Made by a program: the position numbers and the translations under genes. DNA of 64,000 nt from a virus. The stretch covers positions 1 to 64,000 of the IMG/VR virus record IMGVR_UViG_3300010334_000029; one strand, 5' to 3'. Positions 38,487 through 47,227 of this stretch are shown here, piece after piece; the first letter of the stretch is position 1; every line of letters begins with the position of its first letter. Below the pieces are notes generated by a model that had not been told where the DNA came from, ran no database searches, and saw only the letters and a program-made list of their open reading frames with translations.

Positions 38487-38918
38487 ATGGCATACAAAGG
38501 AAAATTCACACCCAAGAATCCGAATAAATACAAAGGTAATCCCACTAACATTGTTTACAGATCTCATTGGGAATTAAAATGTATGTTACACTTTGATTCT
38601 CATCCAGATGTAATAGAGTGGTCTTCAGAGGAAATAGTAATACCATACAGATCACCAATAGATAACAGGATACACAGATATTTCCCTGACTTTTTCATCA
38701 GACGAAAAGATAAAGAAGGAAATATCAAAGCATTTTTAATTGAGGTAAAACCCAAAGCTCAAACCAAACCACCAAAGTTACAGACTAAAGCAACAAAGCG
38801 CTATATTAATGAAGTTGCTACTTGGGGTGTAAATTCAGCTAAATGGGAACAAGCCGAGCAATACTGTAAAGACCGAAACTGGGAATTTATAAAAATTACT
38901 GAGGACGAACTATTTTAA
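38487..38918 (+). CDS. gp4: Head completion nuclease gp4 (gp50)
   Basis: A 143-residue protein with the gp4 family signature: 'KFTPKNPNKYKGNPTNIVYR' then SHWELKCMLHFD, the metal-ligand pattern 'RYFPDF' and 'FLIEVKPKAQ' of a PD-(D/E)xK-type fold, and 'EQAEQYCKDRNWEF' near the end. T4 gp4 is 150 residues and acts after packaging to prepare heads for tail joining. Its stop overlaps the next start (TAATG), so gp4 and gp2 are coupled. Confidence 0.92.
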   Translation: MAYKGKFTPKNPNKYKGNPTNIVYRSHWELKCMLHFDSHPDVIEWSSEEIVIPYRSPIDNRIHRYFPDFFIRRKDKEGNIKAFLIEVKPKAQTKPPKLQTKATKRYINEVATWGVNSAKWEQAEQYCKDRNWEFIKITEDELF

Positions 38919-39514
38919 TGGCAAATGTATTTGACGAACTTATCACAAAAGGTATCCGTGCAGGGCATGTTCCTGCACGAACTGAAGAAGCACGTAAATG
39001 GTACCGCGAAATGGCTTCAAAGCAAGGTCGGATCAACGAACGACAGTTGATTAATTCAGATCCAGATCGAGGCAAAACTGTCATTAAACCTGGATCAATG
39101 TATATGTATCTCTACGATCCAAAACATAAAGATACGCTACCTTACTACGATAGAGCACCTCTTATATTTCCATTTAGAGTAGAAAGTAATAGATTTTGGG
39201 GTATCAATTTGCACTATCTTCCATTGGAACTTAGAGCAAAACTTATGGATGCTTTATATGAAACTCGAATAAATAGTAGGTATGATGAATCGACCAAACT
39301 TAGAATTAGTTATCAGGTGCTTACTAGTGCATCAAAGTATAGATATTTTGAACCTTGTGTGAAGCAATATCTAGTTAATCATGTACAGTCTAAGTTTATG
39401 TATATTTACCCTTCTGAATGGGATGTGGCAATTTGGCTACCGACTGAACGTTTTGCTAAAGCCACAAAGACTCAAGTGTGGGCAGAGTCCAAAAAGAAAG
39501 TAATGAGTAACTAA
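38918..39514 (+). CDS. gp2: DNA end protector gp2-like
   Basis: A 198-residue protein of the family found beside gp4 in marine T4-like phages and usually annotated as gp2. Key motif: 'GSMYMYLYDPKHKDTLPYYD' followed by RAPLIFPF, then WGINLHYLPLELRAKLMDALY. In T4, gp2 binds the ends of packaged DNA and blocks RecBCD. Similarity to T4 gp2 itself is not obvious by eye, so the function is from the family and position. Confidence 0.72.
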   Translation: MANVFDELITKGIRAGHVPARTEEARKWYREMASKQGRINERQLINSDPDRGKTVIKPGSMYMYLYDPKHKDTLPYYDRAPLIFPFRVESNRFWGINLHYLPLELRAKLMDALYETRINSRYDESTKLRISYQVLTSASKYRYFEPCVKQYLVNHVQSKFMYIYPSEWDVAIWLPTERFAKATKTQVWAESKKKVMSN

Positions 39515-39515
39515 G

Positions 39516-40163
39516 ATGATAGTTAAGATAAATGATTTTATTGCAGAGATTAATAAAGCAGGCGTACTTAGAGACAATAAATATGTAGCAAATTTTGGTG
39601 TTCCTCCTTATCTTAATCGGCCAGACTCTCCGATATCAAAATATAAGACAATCTATAATGGTGGCCAATTAGCACTACGTTGTGAAACAGCATCAATACC
39701 TGGGCTTCAATTTGCAGGTATTGAAGGACCACCAAGAATAGGCTATGGTCCAATCGAATTTAATCCTTATAATGTAGTATATGAGGATATTAATTTAACT
39801 TTTGTATTGGATACTAAAGCAGGTGTTCATAAATTCTTTTATGACTGGATGAATACTATAGTAAACTTTCATGCGGCAGGTCAGTCACAATTGCGAAATG
39901 CACGAGGTTCTGTTGCAGGCATGGTTCCGTACGAAGTAGGTTATAAGGATTATTATAGTACTAATTTAACAATTTATGTTTATAATGATAATACAGACCC
40001 AACTGAATCTAATGCATCAATGATCTTTAATGCTTATAAGGCATTTCCTAAAGCAATCACACCTCTAACTCTTAATTGGGCTGATGGTCAACCATTAAAG
40101 TTACAAGTAACTATAGCTTATACCGATTTTGAAATTACTTATGGATCATTCCCTATTAAATAA
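39516..40163 (+). CDS. gp54: Tail-tube-fold protein, probably baseplate tube initiator gp54
   Basis: A 215-residue protein with the tail-tube fold pattern 'LALRCETASIPGLQF', 'IGYGPIEFNPYNVVYEDINL' and 'AGVHKFFYDWMNTI'. In T4, gp19 (tube), gp48 and gp54 share this fold; here it lies in the hub gene group next to gp26, which favours gp54. The true tube gene is expected elsewhere in the genome. Confidence is lower for the exact number than for the fold. Confidence 0.68.
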   Translation: MIVKINDFIAEINKAGVLRDNKYVANFGVPPYLNRPDSPISKYKTIYNGGQLALRCETASIPGLQFAGIEGPPRIGYGPIEFNPYNVVYEDINLTFVLDTKAGVHKFFYDWMNTIVNFHAAGQSQLRNARGSVAGMVPYEVGYKDYYSTNLTIYVYNDNTDPTESNASMIFNAYKAFPKAITPLTLNWADGQPLKLQVTIAYTDFEITYGSFPIK

Positions 40164-40175
40164 TGGAGCTAACTT

Positions 40176-40892
40176 ATGACACTACCTAAACTTGACAAGC
40201 CGCTATTTGAACTTACAATTCCTTCAACCAAACAGCCGATTCTATTCAGACCATTTACAGTCAAGGAAGAAAAAATTCTTCTCATGGGTCAACAGAGCGG
40301 TACTGAAAAAGATATTATTCTTGCAATCAAGCAAGTTATCCAGAATTGTTGCCAAGCTGATCGTGATCTAAATGTTGATAGGCTTGCTACATTTGATCTC
40401 GAGTTCATCTTCCTCAAGCTTAGATCAATGTCGGTAAATAACGTCATTAATGTATCTTATAGAGATAATGAAGATGATAAGATTTATGACTTTGAGATTG
40501 ATCTAGACCAGGTTATTGTAACTAATCTTGAAACTGTAATCTCCAATCGGATTGAAATCACGGATACTATTGGTATGCTTATGTCATATCCATCAGTCAA
40601 GATTCTTGAGAATGTGCCAGAAAATAGTACAGTAACTGAACTAACTGAATATCTCATTCGTTCATGTATTGAATCTGTATATGATGAGAACACCGTATAT
40701 CCTGCAAATGAAGTCGACTCTGATGAACTTGCAGCATGGCTAGATGATCTTAATGTAGAGACATTTGACAAAATCAAAGCATTCTTTGATAATATTCCTC
40801 AGATGTATTATAAGATCGAATATACTAATTCATTAGGCTCTAAGCGTAAGATTGAACTTACTACGTTAAATGATTTTTTTACCTGGCGTTGA
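40176..40892 (+). CDS. gp26: Baseplate hub assembly protein gp26-like (T4_baseplate family)
   Basis: A 238-residue protein (T4 gp26 208) with the family start 'LDKPLFELTIPSTKQPILFR' followed by PFTVKEEKILLMGQQSG, and a C-terminal 'IEYTNSLGSKRKIELTTLND'. It acts as a chaperone of the hub and tape measure. Its last codons read AAT GAT TTT TTT ACC before TGA: the run of seven T allows a -1 shift into an open frame that carries a gp51-like tail (see 40880-41062). The layout equals the G/GT chaperone pairs of lambda-like phages. Confidence 0.88.
   Translation: MTLPKLDKPLFELTIPSTKQPILFRPFTVKEEKILLMGQQSGTEKDIILAIKQVIQNCCQADRDLNVDRLATFDLEFIFLKLRSMSVNNVINVSYRDNEDDKIYDFEIDLDQVIVTNLETVISNRIEITDTIGMLMSYPSVKILENVPENSTVTELTEYLIRSCIESVYDENTVYPANEVDSDELAAWLDDLNVETFDKIKAFFDNIPQMYYKIEYTNSLGSKRKIELTTLNDFFTWR
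40874..40881 (+). promoter_or_regulatory. Programmed -1 frameshift slippery site
   Basis: T TTT TTT A with the two Phe codons of gp26 in the 0 frame. A -1 slip re-pairs both tRNAs perfectly and enters a frame that stays open for 60 codons past the gp26 stop. Confidence 0.7.
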
Positions 40893-41062
40893 GTCATAAC
40901 ACATTAGCAAACTATTATACTACTATTTTTGCTATGGCTCAACATCATAAATACTCAATTACCGAAATAGAAGACATGTTACCTTTTGAACGAGATCTTT
41001 ACATTGATCTCCTTATGGCATATTTAGATAAAGAAAAAAATAAGTTGACAGAGGAAATCTAA
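40880..41062 (+). CDS. gp51: gp51-like extension reached by -1 frameshift from gp26
   Basis: After the slip the frame reads YLALSHNTLANYYTTIFAMA, then QHHKYSITEIEDMLPFERDL and YIDLLMAYLDKEKNK before TAA; the predicted fusion is 295 residues. The MLPFERDxY motif is typical of the T extension of tail chaperones. An independent ATG at 40934 without a clear ribosome site could give a 42-residue free form. Continuity of the frame across the gp26 stop and the perfect slippery heptamer favour a fusion that chaperones the tape measure encoded 1 bp later. Confidence 0.75.
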   Translation, partial: YLALSHNTLANYYTTIFAMAQHHKYSITEIEDMLPFERDLYIDLLMAYLDKEKNKLTEEI

Positions 41063-42721
41063 GTGAAGCTCCCGACTATCAAGGGCATTAAATCACCGAT
41101 AACAAATACCAAGCGAGTGGTTGCTCCAACTACTGAGAGACGTGCTGCCGCTCAAAAGCGTCTCAATTCCATGAAACGGAAGCAGTTTGCTAAAAACTTC
41201 CTATCAAGATATGGGCTTGATGAAACAAATATCGGTAAGACTAAACTATTTACTGAGACACTAGGTATCTTTTCACCACAGACTTCACGTAATAGATCCA
41301 ATAATGTCAATATACCAAATCTAGATACGCCAACTAGAGTATCTAATGATAATAGTCCTACCCTACAAACACTTGAAAAACAATTTAATCTGATTGCCAA
41401 TCAACTTAAAATACTTGAGTCAATTACAAAGAAGCAACAAGATAATTTTGTATCACAACTATTATCAAACGAATCATCTAATAAAGAATCTATTCTAGAG
41501 TCTGGTAAACATGGTGACTTAGAGCCAGGTGGTTCAAATCTAGAACTAGAACCATTAAATGATGAAATAGCAAAACTTTCAAATTCAATTAGCTCATTAA
41601 TAGATATACTAGATGAAAAAGCTCAGGAGTCTAATGGTAATAGTTTCTTAGATAATCTAAAAGAACGTTATGGTTTTGAGAAACCAAAAGTTGGTAAAGC
41701 AGATAAAGCCGCAAGAGCGGCCAGACGTGAAGCCAGTATGGTTGAAAAGCTTGCGGCTAATGATAATATATCAAAGATAAGTAAAACAGGACGATTAGGT
41801 AAAGCAGCAGACGTAATAGGTAGAGGGATTAGATCTGGAACTCAGGCGGCATCCAGACTCGGTGGTTCTACTTCTAAAGCAATTGAAAAACTAGCGGCAC
41901 CAATTATAGAAAAAGGTCTTGGTAAAACTGTACTTAAATCTATTCCAATATTAGGTGCTGCCGCTGGTGCAGGCTTTGCTATTGGACGACTACTTGAAGG
42001 TGATGTTATTGGTGCTGGATTGGATGCAGCATCAGGTCTTGGTGGGCCTTTAACTGCAATTCCAGCATTTGTTGCTAGTACAGTACGTGACATATATTCA
42101 GCAATGTATGGCATTCAACCTGAAGAAGACCCAAATGCTGGTGATCGAATGTCAGAAATAACCACAGTAGTTAAAGGTCTTGTTTCAGCAGCTCTAGGTA
42201 AAAGTATTGATGCTCGCCCATCACCACCTGCAGATTCAGCAAGTAATGGAGTAAAAGGACAAGCCGCTACTGTGATGAAGAATGCAGGATTCTCTTCCGG
42301 AGATGGAAGTTTTGGAGGTGGTGGTTCTTCTGGTTCGTTTGATACGGGTGTGAGTAAGGCACCTGCAGCAGAATCTACGCCAGCCACACCTTCAGCGGCG
42401 GTAGCAAGTGAATCTAAAGTTCAAGCTGGAACTGCCGCAGAATCTAGTGTTAAAGCCGCAACTGCTGCACCAGTAAGTGAATCTAATGTTCAAGCTACAC
42501 CAGTAAGTAAACCAACACAAGACATGAATAGTACACAGCTCATTCAAAAATCACAACAGAATGAAGAAATGCAACAACCACAACTAATTGCTATAAATGA
42601 CAATACTAATCTACCATCTCCACAAAAAGTAATTACCAAACAAGGTAAAGCTAGTGTTGGTAATGTTCCTGATCCTACATATCATTTATCAATGTCATTA
42701 GCTAAACAGCTATATTTTTAA
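41063..42721 (+). CDS. gp29: Tape measure/hub protein gp29-like
   Basis: A 552-residue protein starting with GTG directly after the gp51-like stop. Length fits T4 gp29 (590). The N-terminus is basic (RRAAAQKRLNSMKRKQFAKN); a helical centre follows with a hydrophobic glycine/alanine stretch (about residues 285-340, ILGAAAGAGFAIGRLL), typical of tape measures that insert into the inner membrane. The last 150 residues are Ala/Ser/Pro/Gln-rich and low in complexity. Assignment rests on composition, size and position after the chaperone pair. Confidence 0.75.
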   Translation: MKLPTIKGIKSPITNTKRVVAPTTERRAAAQKRLNSMKRKQFAKNFLSRYGLDETNIGKTKLFTETLGIFSPQTSRNRSNNVNIPNLDTPTRVSNDNSPTLQTLEKQFNLIANQLKILESITKKQQDNFVSQLLSNESSNKESILESGKHGDLEPGGSNLELEPLNDEIAKLSNSISSLIDILDEKAQESNGNSFLDNLKERYGFEKPKVGKADKAARAARREASMVEKLAANDNISKISKTGRLGKAADVIGRGIRSGTQAASRLGGSTSKAIEKLAAPIIEKGLGKTVLKSIPILGAAAGAGFAIGRLLEGDVIGAGLDAASGLGGPLTAIPAFVASTVRDIYSAMYGIQPEEDPNAGDRMSEITTVVKGLVSAALGKSIDARPSPPADSASNGVKGQAATVMKNAGFSSGDGSFGGGGSSGSFDTGVSKAPAAESTPATPSAAVASESKVQAGTAAESSVKAATAAPVSESNVQATPVSKPTQDMNSTQLIQKSQQNEEMQQPQLIAINDNTNLPSPQKVITKQGKASVGNVPDPTYHLSMSLAKQLYF

Positions 42722-42730
42722 GGCCATTTA

Positions 42731-44659
42731 ATGCTTGCTCAATTAGAACAATATGATGATCAAGATCTTAAAGCAATTTATAGTAAGATAAAGCTATTTG
42801 ATGACCCAAAAGAAATAAAGAAAGTTTCTAATGTCGTCACACAACAGCGCAATTCACTTAGTGCAATCAATACTTATAATAACAATATACTCAAGCTTGT
42901 TGATTCATCACAGTTAAGTAAAGCCAATGCAAGAAATGAGAGTATTCTAGAGCAATCTAAGACTTCTAATGATAATAGTCCCAACTTAGTTAATGCCAAA
43001 CCTACTGCGTTACTTTCATCTTTACAGAATCTAACTAAATTAGTAGATACACTAAATGAAAAAATGAAAATGACGGATCTATCAGGATCGGTGCAAATGA
43101 TGCCAGAGCTTGGTATTGCTAAGAATATAGGAAAGGCCGTAGCAGTTGCAGGTGCTGTAGCTATTGGAACTGCAGTACTTTCCAGACCAGATCAAACATC
43201 GGATAAACTTAATAGAACCGCGGGTAATGCAATCCAAAAATCAGATCAAAGATTAGAAACTACCAAAGTATCTGAACAAAGTTTTGCTAGTCAGTTTGCT
43301 AATTTTATGGCTAGTCTATTTACAGGCGGATTAATTGGTGGAGCTATTAATGCAGTAACTGGTGGTGGCGAAGATTATAGCAATCTAAAGCCTGCTGGAG
43401 ATTCTGCTCATGCTGGTCAAGCTATGTCATTCTTTCAATCAAAAGGCTGGACAAAAGAACAAGCAGCAGGTATCGTAGGTAATCTACAACAAGAATCAAA
43501 AGCAGATCTAGATCCTAATGCAAAAAACGAAATTGGAATGTATGGTATTGCTCAATGGGATACCGACAGACGAAATAAATTTAATCTTCTATATGGTAAG
43601 TCAATTTATGGATCTTCATTCGAAGAGCAACTCAATTACGTTCAATATGAACTAACTGAAGGGTCACGTAAGGGAGCAGGTAATAGATTAAAAGCAGCTA
43701 GAGACCCTAAGGAAGCTGCATTAATAGTAAATAAGTATTATGAAGGTGCAGAAGGCCAAGCAGATGGCAAACGAATTGCAAATGCTATTGCTCTAGCAGG
43801 TGGTGACTATGAAAAGACTACATCTTCAAAGAATGTAAATGTAAGTACTTCTGCTGCCCGAAAAGGTACTATTTGGAAAGGTCGAGACAAGAGTGGTCTA
43901 ATTACCTTTGTTAGTAAGACAAATGATCCGCGTAATGGTAAGGTAAAATACGAGACTTGGACTAATCAAGATTCTACTCATTATCCAATAAGTGAAGAAG
44001 ATGCAAATACGCAAATTAAAAGTAGAAAACTAACATCTAATAATACAGCATTACAAAAAGATGCTCAAAGATCTTCAGGATATACTATAACTGGCTCATA
44101 TGGTACAGATAGAGGTGACCATATACACGGTGGTGTAGATATTAAAGCTTCCATAGGAACACCTGTATATAGTATTATGGATGGTATCATATCTAGATCA
44201 GAATATTCTAAAACATATGGCAATGTAATTTATGTAGATCATACTGATGGAACACAAACTAGATATGCACATTTATCTCAACGTATGGGATCTAAAGGTC
44301 AAAGAGTATCGGCAGGACAATTAATTGGTAAATCTGGTAATACAGGTCGTTCTGAAGGAGAACATTTACATTTTGAAGTCAGAAAAAATGGTCAATCTAT
44401 AAATCCGTCTGGTTATGGAAATCCATTAAATGGAAATCCTGATCAAGTACAATCAGGACAACCAAGATCACAACAAATGTTGGCGACATCAACACAAAGT
44501 GCAATGAATAAAGCTCATACTAAAAGACATGCGCCTACTATCATAGTTAAGAATAATATGATTACAAAAAATGTGAAACAGCCAATGATTGCATCTCAGA
44601 GCTCACAAACTAAACAGATGATTAGACCAACCACTGAGTACTTTGATTATCTAATCTAA
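42731..44659 (+). CDS. Tail lysin: lysozyme-like plus M23 endopeptidase
   Basis: A 642-residue structural lysin. Residues 1-200 are tape-measure-like (helical, with GKAVAVAGAVAIGTA); a SNDNSP segment is shared with the preceding protein. About 225-360 is a phage-tail lysozyme domain (AMSFFQSKGWTKEQAAGIVG, then NLQQESKADLDP with its catalytic-type Glu, and YGIAQWDTDRR). About 452-566 is an M23 metallo-endopeptidase with zinc motifs HxxxD (HGGVD) and HLHF. It would open peptidoglycan by cutting glycan and peptide during injection, replacing the muramidase missing from gp5. Its C-terminus is basic. Confidence 0.88.
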   Translation: MLAQLEQYDDQDLKAIYSKIKLFDDPKEIKKVSNVVTQQRNSLSAINTYNNNILKLVDSSQLSKANARNESILEQSKTSNDNSPNLVNAKPTALLSSLQNLTKLVDTLNEKMKMTDLSGSVQMMPELGIAKNIGKAVAVAGAVAIGTAVLSRPDQTSDKLNRTAGNAIQKSDQRLETTKVSEQSFASQFANFMASLFTGGLIGGAINAVTGGGEDYSNLKPAGDSAHAGQAMSFFQSKGWTKEQAAGIVGNLQQESKADLDPNAKNEIGMYGIAQWDTDRRNKFNLLYGKSIYGSSFEEQLNYVQYELTEGSRKGAGNRLKAARDPKEAALIVNKYYEGAEGQADGKRIANAIALAGGDYEKTTSSKNVNVSTSAARKGTIWKGRDKSGLITFVSKTNDPRNGKVKYETWTNQDSTHYPISEEDANTQIKSRKLTSNNTALQKDAQRSSGYTITGSYGTDRGDHIHGGVDIKASIGTPVYSIMDGIISRSEYSKTYGNVIYVDHTDGTQTRYAHLSQRMGSKGQRVSAGQLIGKSGNTGRSEGEHLHFEVRKNGQSINPSGYGNPLNGNPDQVQSGQPRSQQMLATSTQSAMNKAHTKRHAPTIIVKNNMITKNVKQPMIASQSSQTKQMIRPTTEYFDYLI

Positions 44660-44665
44660 TAAAAA

Positions 44666-44683
44666 GGGGAGCTTCGGCTCCCC
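44666..44683. terminator. Bidirectional intrinsic terminator
   Basis: A 7-bp GC stem GGGGAGC/GCTCCCC with a TTCG loop (CGAA on the other strand) lies between convergent genes. The minus side ends in TTTTT, the plus side in AATTTATTT. It separates the hub operon from gp32. Confidence 0.85.
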
Positions 44684-44690
44684 AATTTAT

Positions 44691-45590
44691 TTAATCTTCT
44701 TCATCTACCAAACCTCGGAAGAATTCAAGGTCATCGTCATCATCAGCAGAGCTTGTTTCGGCAAGCTTAGGGGCCGAAGCGGACTTAGGTTCCCAGGCAG
44801 GAGCTTCTTCAGCAGGAGCACGGTTCTTTGCAGGAGCACTAGTAGAAGATCTACCAAGTGCTTTATCAAGCTTGATCTTGAGTTCATCATAAGTCTTAAA
44901 GTTCTTACGATCTAGAAGAGCCTGAAGGGAATGTTCCTTCTTGTAGATTGCCTCTAGTTCATCATCATCTTCACTCAATGGTGCAGGTGTATCAAATTCA
45001 GACTTATCATAATTTGGATAACCTTCAAGCTTACGAATCTTGAGCTTGAAGTTAGCGCCAGTCCATAGATCAAATGGATTAACAGGCTTTTCATCTGCAA
45101 AAGCTTCTGAAGGATTCATCACATCATTTAACTTATCAAAGATCTTCTTACCGTACTTGAAAAGGAAAACCTTTCCTTCATTTTCTGGGTTAGCAGGATC
45201 CTTAACAATGTAGACGTTTGAGTAGTAGGAGAGGCGGCGCTTCTGTTTACGAACAGTTTCCTTGTCTGCGTCTAGACCTGTATTCCAGAGCTGTGAATTA
45301 TGCTCACCAATCGGATCATTTTCACCGAATGTGGTTAGAGAGCGCTCAATATACCAACCGCCTGGTCCTTGAAATCCGTGATCCCAAATACGAACGAATG
45401 GAACATCTTCACCTTCTGGTGCTGGGAGAAATCTAATAACTGCGTAACCATTACCTACCTTATCTGTAGCAGGCTTCCAGAGATTTTCAATCTCGTTGTT
45501 GTCGTAGTTATTGGAATTGAGCTTAGTTAGCTCTTTTGTGAGTTTCTCAAAGTTGGAACTCGAATTGCGCTTAAGATTTGCAAACGACAT
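44691..45590 (-). CDS. gp32: Single-stranded DNA-binding protein gp32
   Basis: A 299-residue protein (T4 gp32 301). The OB-fold core is clear ('GNGYAVIRFLPAPEGED', 'WDHGFQGPGGWYIERSL', 'KQKRRLSYYSNVYIVKDPA' and 'GKVFLFKYGKKIFDKLNDVM'), and it ends in an acidic tail (DDDDDLEFFRGLVDEED) used to recruit replication partners. The whole protein has no cysteine, so the zinc site of T4 gp32 (His plus three Cys) is lost. RBS AAGGAA precedes the ATG. A GTCATTATGAC inverted repeat lies in the leader. Confidence 0.93.
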   Translation of the reverse strand: MSFANLKRNSSSNFEKLTKELTKLNSNNYDNNEIENLWKPATDKVGNGYAVIRFLPAPEGEDVPFVRIWDHGFQGPGGWYIERSLTTFGENDPIGEHNSQLWNTGLDADKETVRKQKRRLSYYSNVYIVKDPANPENEGKVFLFKYGKKIFDKLNDVMNPSEAFADEKPVNPFDLWTGANFKLKIRKLEGYPNYDKSEFDTPAPLSEDDDELEAIYKKEHSLQALLDRKNFKTYDELKIKLDKALGRSSTSAPAKNRAPAEEAPAWEPKSASAPKLAETSSADDDDDLEFFRGLVDEED

Positions 45591-45667
45591 ATTATTTCCT
45601 TTTACGTTGTATAGTTGTTTACGATTGATTTCACATAGTCATAATGACATACTATATATACAAGCAC

Positions 45668-46243
45668 TCAGATATCAAACGCAGAACTTAGAATCTTTTT
45701 ACATTTCTCAAAGTCAAAATCTACGAATGGTTTGTATTTTTGAATCTTGTTATATAGTTCTGGCCAGAGAACTGTATCAGTTATTTCTCTGTTCCAATAT
45801 GGGAAGAAGTTGACCAGGCTATTAAGAATAACCATAGTCTCAATACTGACAATCCCTTGTCGGTATAGCTTTAGTAAGAGTGGATGCTGTCCATCTTTTA
45901 CTATAAGATTGTTCTGAAAGTCTGATTCCAGATTGTTTAGTTCTTGTTGAAAGTTATATGTAAGTGATTGCTGTCTCTTGAGCCAATCTGTGTAGGTCTT
46001 TTCGGCTGTTTCATCAAGTAGATCACCAATCCACTTTACATCACGACTGATGAAGTTTGCTACCAAGTATTGTTCTGGGTCTTTATGTTTGGAGAGTTTA
46101 TGAAACTGGTACTTATCTTTACGAGTATCAAATGAACTCTGTCCTACATTTACCTTCCCTTGATATTTGAAATAATCGTATCCTTTCTGGCTGAAGTGAT
46201 TCTTCATAGCCAGATATGTTCTGTAAGCGTCGAAAGGTTGCAT
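45668..46243 (-). CDS. gp59: Helicase loader gp59
   Basis: A 191-residue all-helical protein (T4 gp59 217) with the family start 'PFDAYRTYLAMKNHFSQKGY' and DYFKYQGKV, then 'TRKDKYQFHKLSKH', and the C-terminal 'LLKLYRQGIVSIETMVILNS' matching the second domain. gp59 loads gp41 helicase onto gp32-coated DNA. Order gp32-gp59-gp33 is as in T4, though here gp59 precedes gp32 in the leftward transcription unit. Confidence 0.88.
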   Translation of the reverse strand: MQPFDAYRTYLAMKNHFSQKGYDYFKYQGKVNVGQSSFDTRKDKYQFHKLSKHKDPEQYLVANFISRDVKWIGDLLDETAEKTYTDWLKRQQSLTYNFQQELNNLESDFQNNLIVKDGQHPLLLKLYRQGIVSIETMVILNSLVNFFPYWNREITDTVLWPELYNKIQKYKPFVDFDFEKCKKILSSAFDI

Positions 46244-46314
46244 TACTTCACCATATTAAGAATTGTACCTAGAGCAAAACAGAAACTACCTAGAAGGTAG
46301 AACCAATTACTCAT
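46243..46314 (-). CDS. Possible 23-residue membrane microprotein
   Basis: ATG at 46314 lies within the end of the upstream 64-residue gene (ATGAGTAA), and its stop overlaps the gp59 start (TAATG). The product MSNWFYLLGSFCFALGTILN plus three residues would be one short membrane helix. Evidence is the perfect coupling at both ends and the hydrophobic pattern; there is no separate strong ribosome site. Confidence 0.45.
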   Translation of the reverse strand: MSNWFYLLGSFCFALGTILNMVK

Positions 46315-46501
46315 CTTCACCAATCCACTCACCATTTTCATCAGTATATCCATAGTCAGCCAGAAGTTGTGCTGCTCCCTCAGGATCATCACCTTCAAGT
46401 AGGCCATAAATGACATAAGCAAGTTGGTCTGCTTTTTCAGCGTGTTTACTTACATGGTCTAGAGCAGTATCTAGCATAGTGAAATAAGGATCCTTATTCA
46501 T
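46307..46501 (-). CDS. Small acidic protein, unknown function
   Basis: A 64-residue, strongly acidic protein (MNKDPYFTMLDTALDHVSKH; ending GYTDENGEWIGEDE). It sits between gp33 and gp59, overlapping gp33 by 1 bp (stop/start), so it is translated with the replication/late-transcription genes. No family recognised. Confidence 0.65.
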   Translation of the reverse strand: MNKDPYFTMLDTALDHVSKHAEKADQLAYVIYGLLEGDDPEGAAQLLADYGYTDENGEWIGEDE

Positions 46502-46749
46502 CAGAACTGCAACTTTGCACGCTTGGGTAGAAAGTTTAGTGATTCTGCATCAGACTGCAGCCGTGATTTAATTCTAGCATTCGACTTAATCATTGCGGCT
46601 GCAGTCTCAATTTCAAGATTATTCTTTTCACAATAATAAACAATTGCATCTATTGTGTCAATCTTGAATTGCCTAACAATATTGTCAAGTTCGGAAACAA
46701 ACTTTTCCGCGGTTAGTCCGTTGTTTATTATCAAATCATTATCAGTCAT
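46501..46749 (-). CDS. gp33: Late promoter co-activator gp33
   Basis: An 82-residue protein with the gp33 signature 'IDAIVYYCEKNNLEIETAAA' followed by MIKSNARIKSRLQSDAESLN and FLPK. gp33 binds the RNA polymerase beta flap and connects gp55-polymerase to the sliding clamp at TATAAATA promoters, which are frequent in this window. Position next to gp59 matches T4. Confidence 0.85.
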   Translation of the reverse strand: MTDNDLIINNGLTAEKFVSELDNIVRQFKIDTIDAIVYYCEKNNLEIETAAAMIKSNARIKSRLQSDAESLNFLPKRAKLQF

Positions 46750-46752
46750 AAC

Positions 46753-47196
46753 TTATCCTCGATAAAATGTGTGTTTTCCAATTGTCACTGCATTTGTATA
46801 TAATCTAGATGATCTATTGGTATAAGAATGAAAAAAGAGAGCACCATGTGTAATATCTTGTATATTATTACTATACACTCTACTTGCAAGTTGTAATGCT
46901 CGATTGTATAAAGAAAGTTCTCTGATCTGAATTCTAGTGCAGACCCAGGAGAATTGACAAGATCTATGAGTCTTTTGTTTGATTACTGCACAAGGTGTAG
47001 TGGGAAAGCGGCCAGATCTTATTCGATTCATTACCACATTACCTACAGCAATCATGCCCTTGTCGGATTCCCCGCGCGCTTCGTGATACATACTTTGTGC
47101 TAGACAGATTATTTGTGGATTTGTTTCCGCATGAGCGAAAGATATTGTAAAAAATGCAACAAGGATTGTTGCTAGTATTTTAATTGTTCGTAACAT
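46753..47196 (-). CDS. Sec-exported SleB-type cell wall hydrolase (endolysin)
   Basis: A 147-residue protein with a signal peptide (basic MLRTIKI, hydrophobic core ATILVAFFTISF, AHA cleavage site about residue 22) and a Hydrolase_2/SleB domain: 'CLAQSMYHEARGES' with the catalytic-type Glu, 'GMIAVGNVVMNRIRSGRFP', and C-terminal 'GALFFHSY'. Such enzymes cut peptidoglycan glycan strands. An exported endolysin does not depend on holin for release. The start is flanked by a hairpin (47198-47227) that would hide the ribosome site. Confidence 0.85.
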   Translation of the reverse strand: MLRTIKILATILVAFFTISFAHAETNPQIICLAQSMYHEARGESDKGMIAVGNVVMNRIRSGRFPTTPCAVIKQKTHRSCQFSWVCTRIQIRELSLYNRALQLASRVYSNNIQDITHGALFFHSYTNRSSRLYTNAVTIGKHTFYRG

Positions 47197-47197
47197 A

Positions 47198-47227
47198 GTC
47201 GTCTCATAGTTCTAATGACTAGACGAC
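47198..47227 (-). promoter_or_regulatory. Start-site hairpin before the endolysin gene
   Basis: A 7-bp stem GTCGTCT/AGACGAC with a 16-nt loop ends 1 nt before the ATG. The only SD-like GAG lies inside it. T4 lysozyme gene e uses a comparable hairpin to silence early transcripts. Confidence 0.55.
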
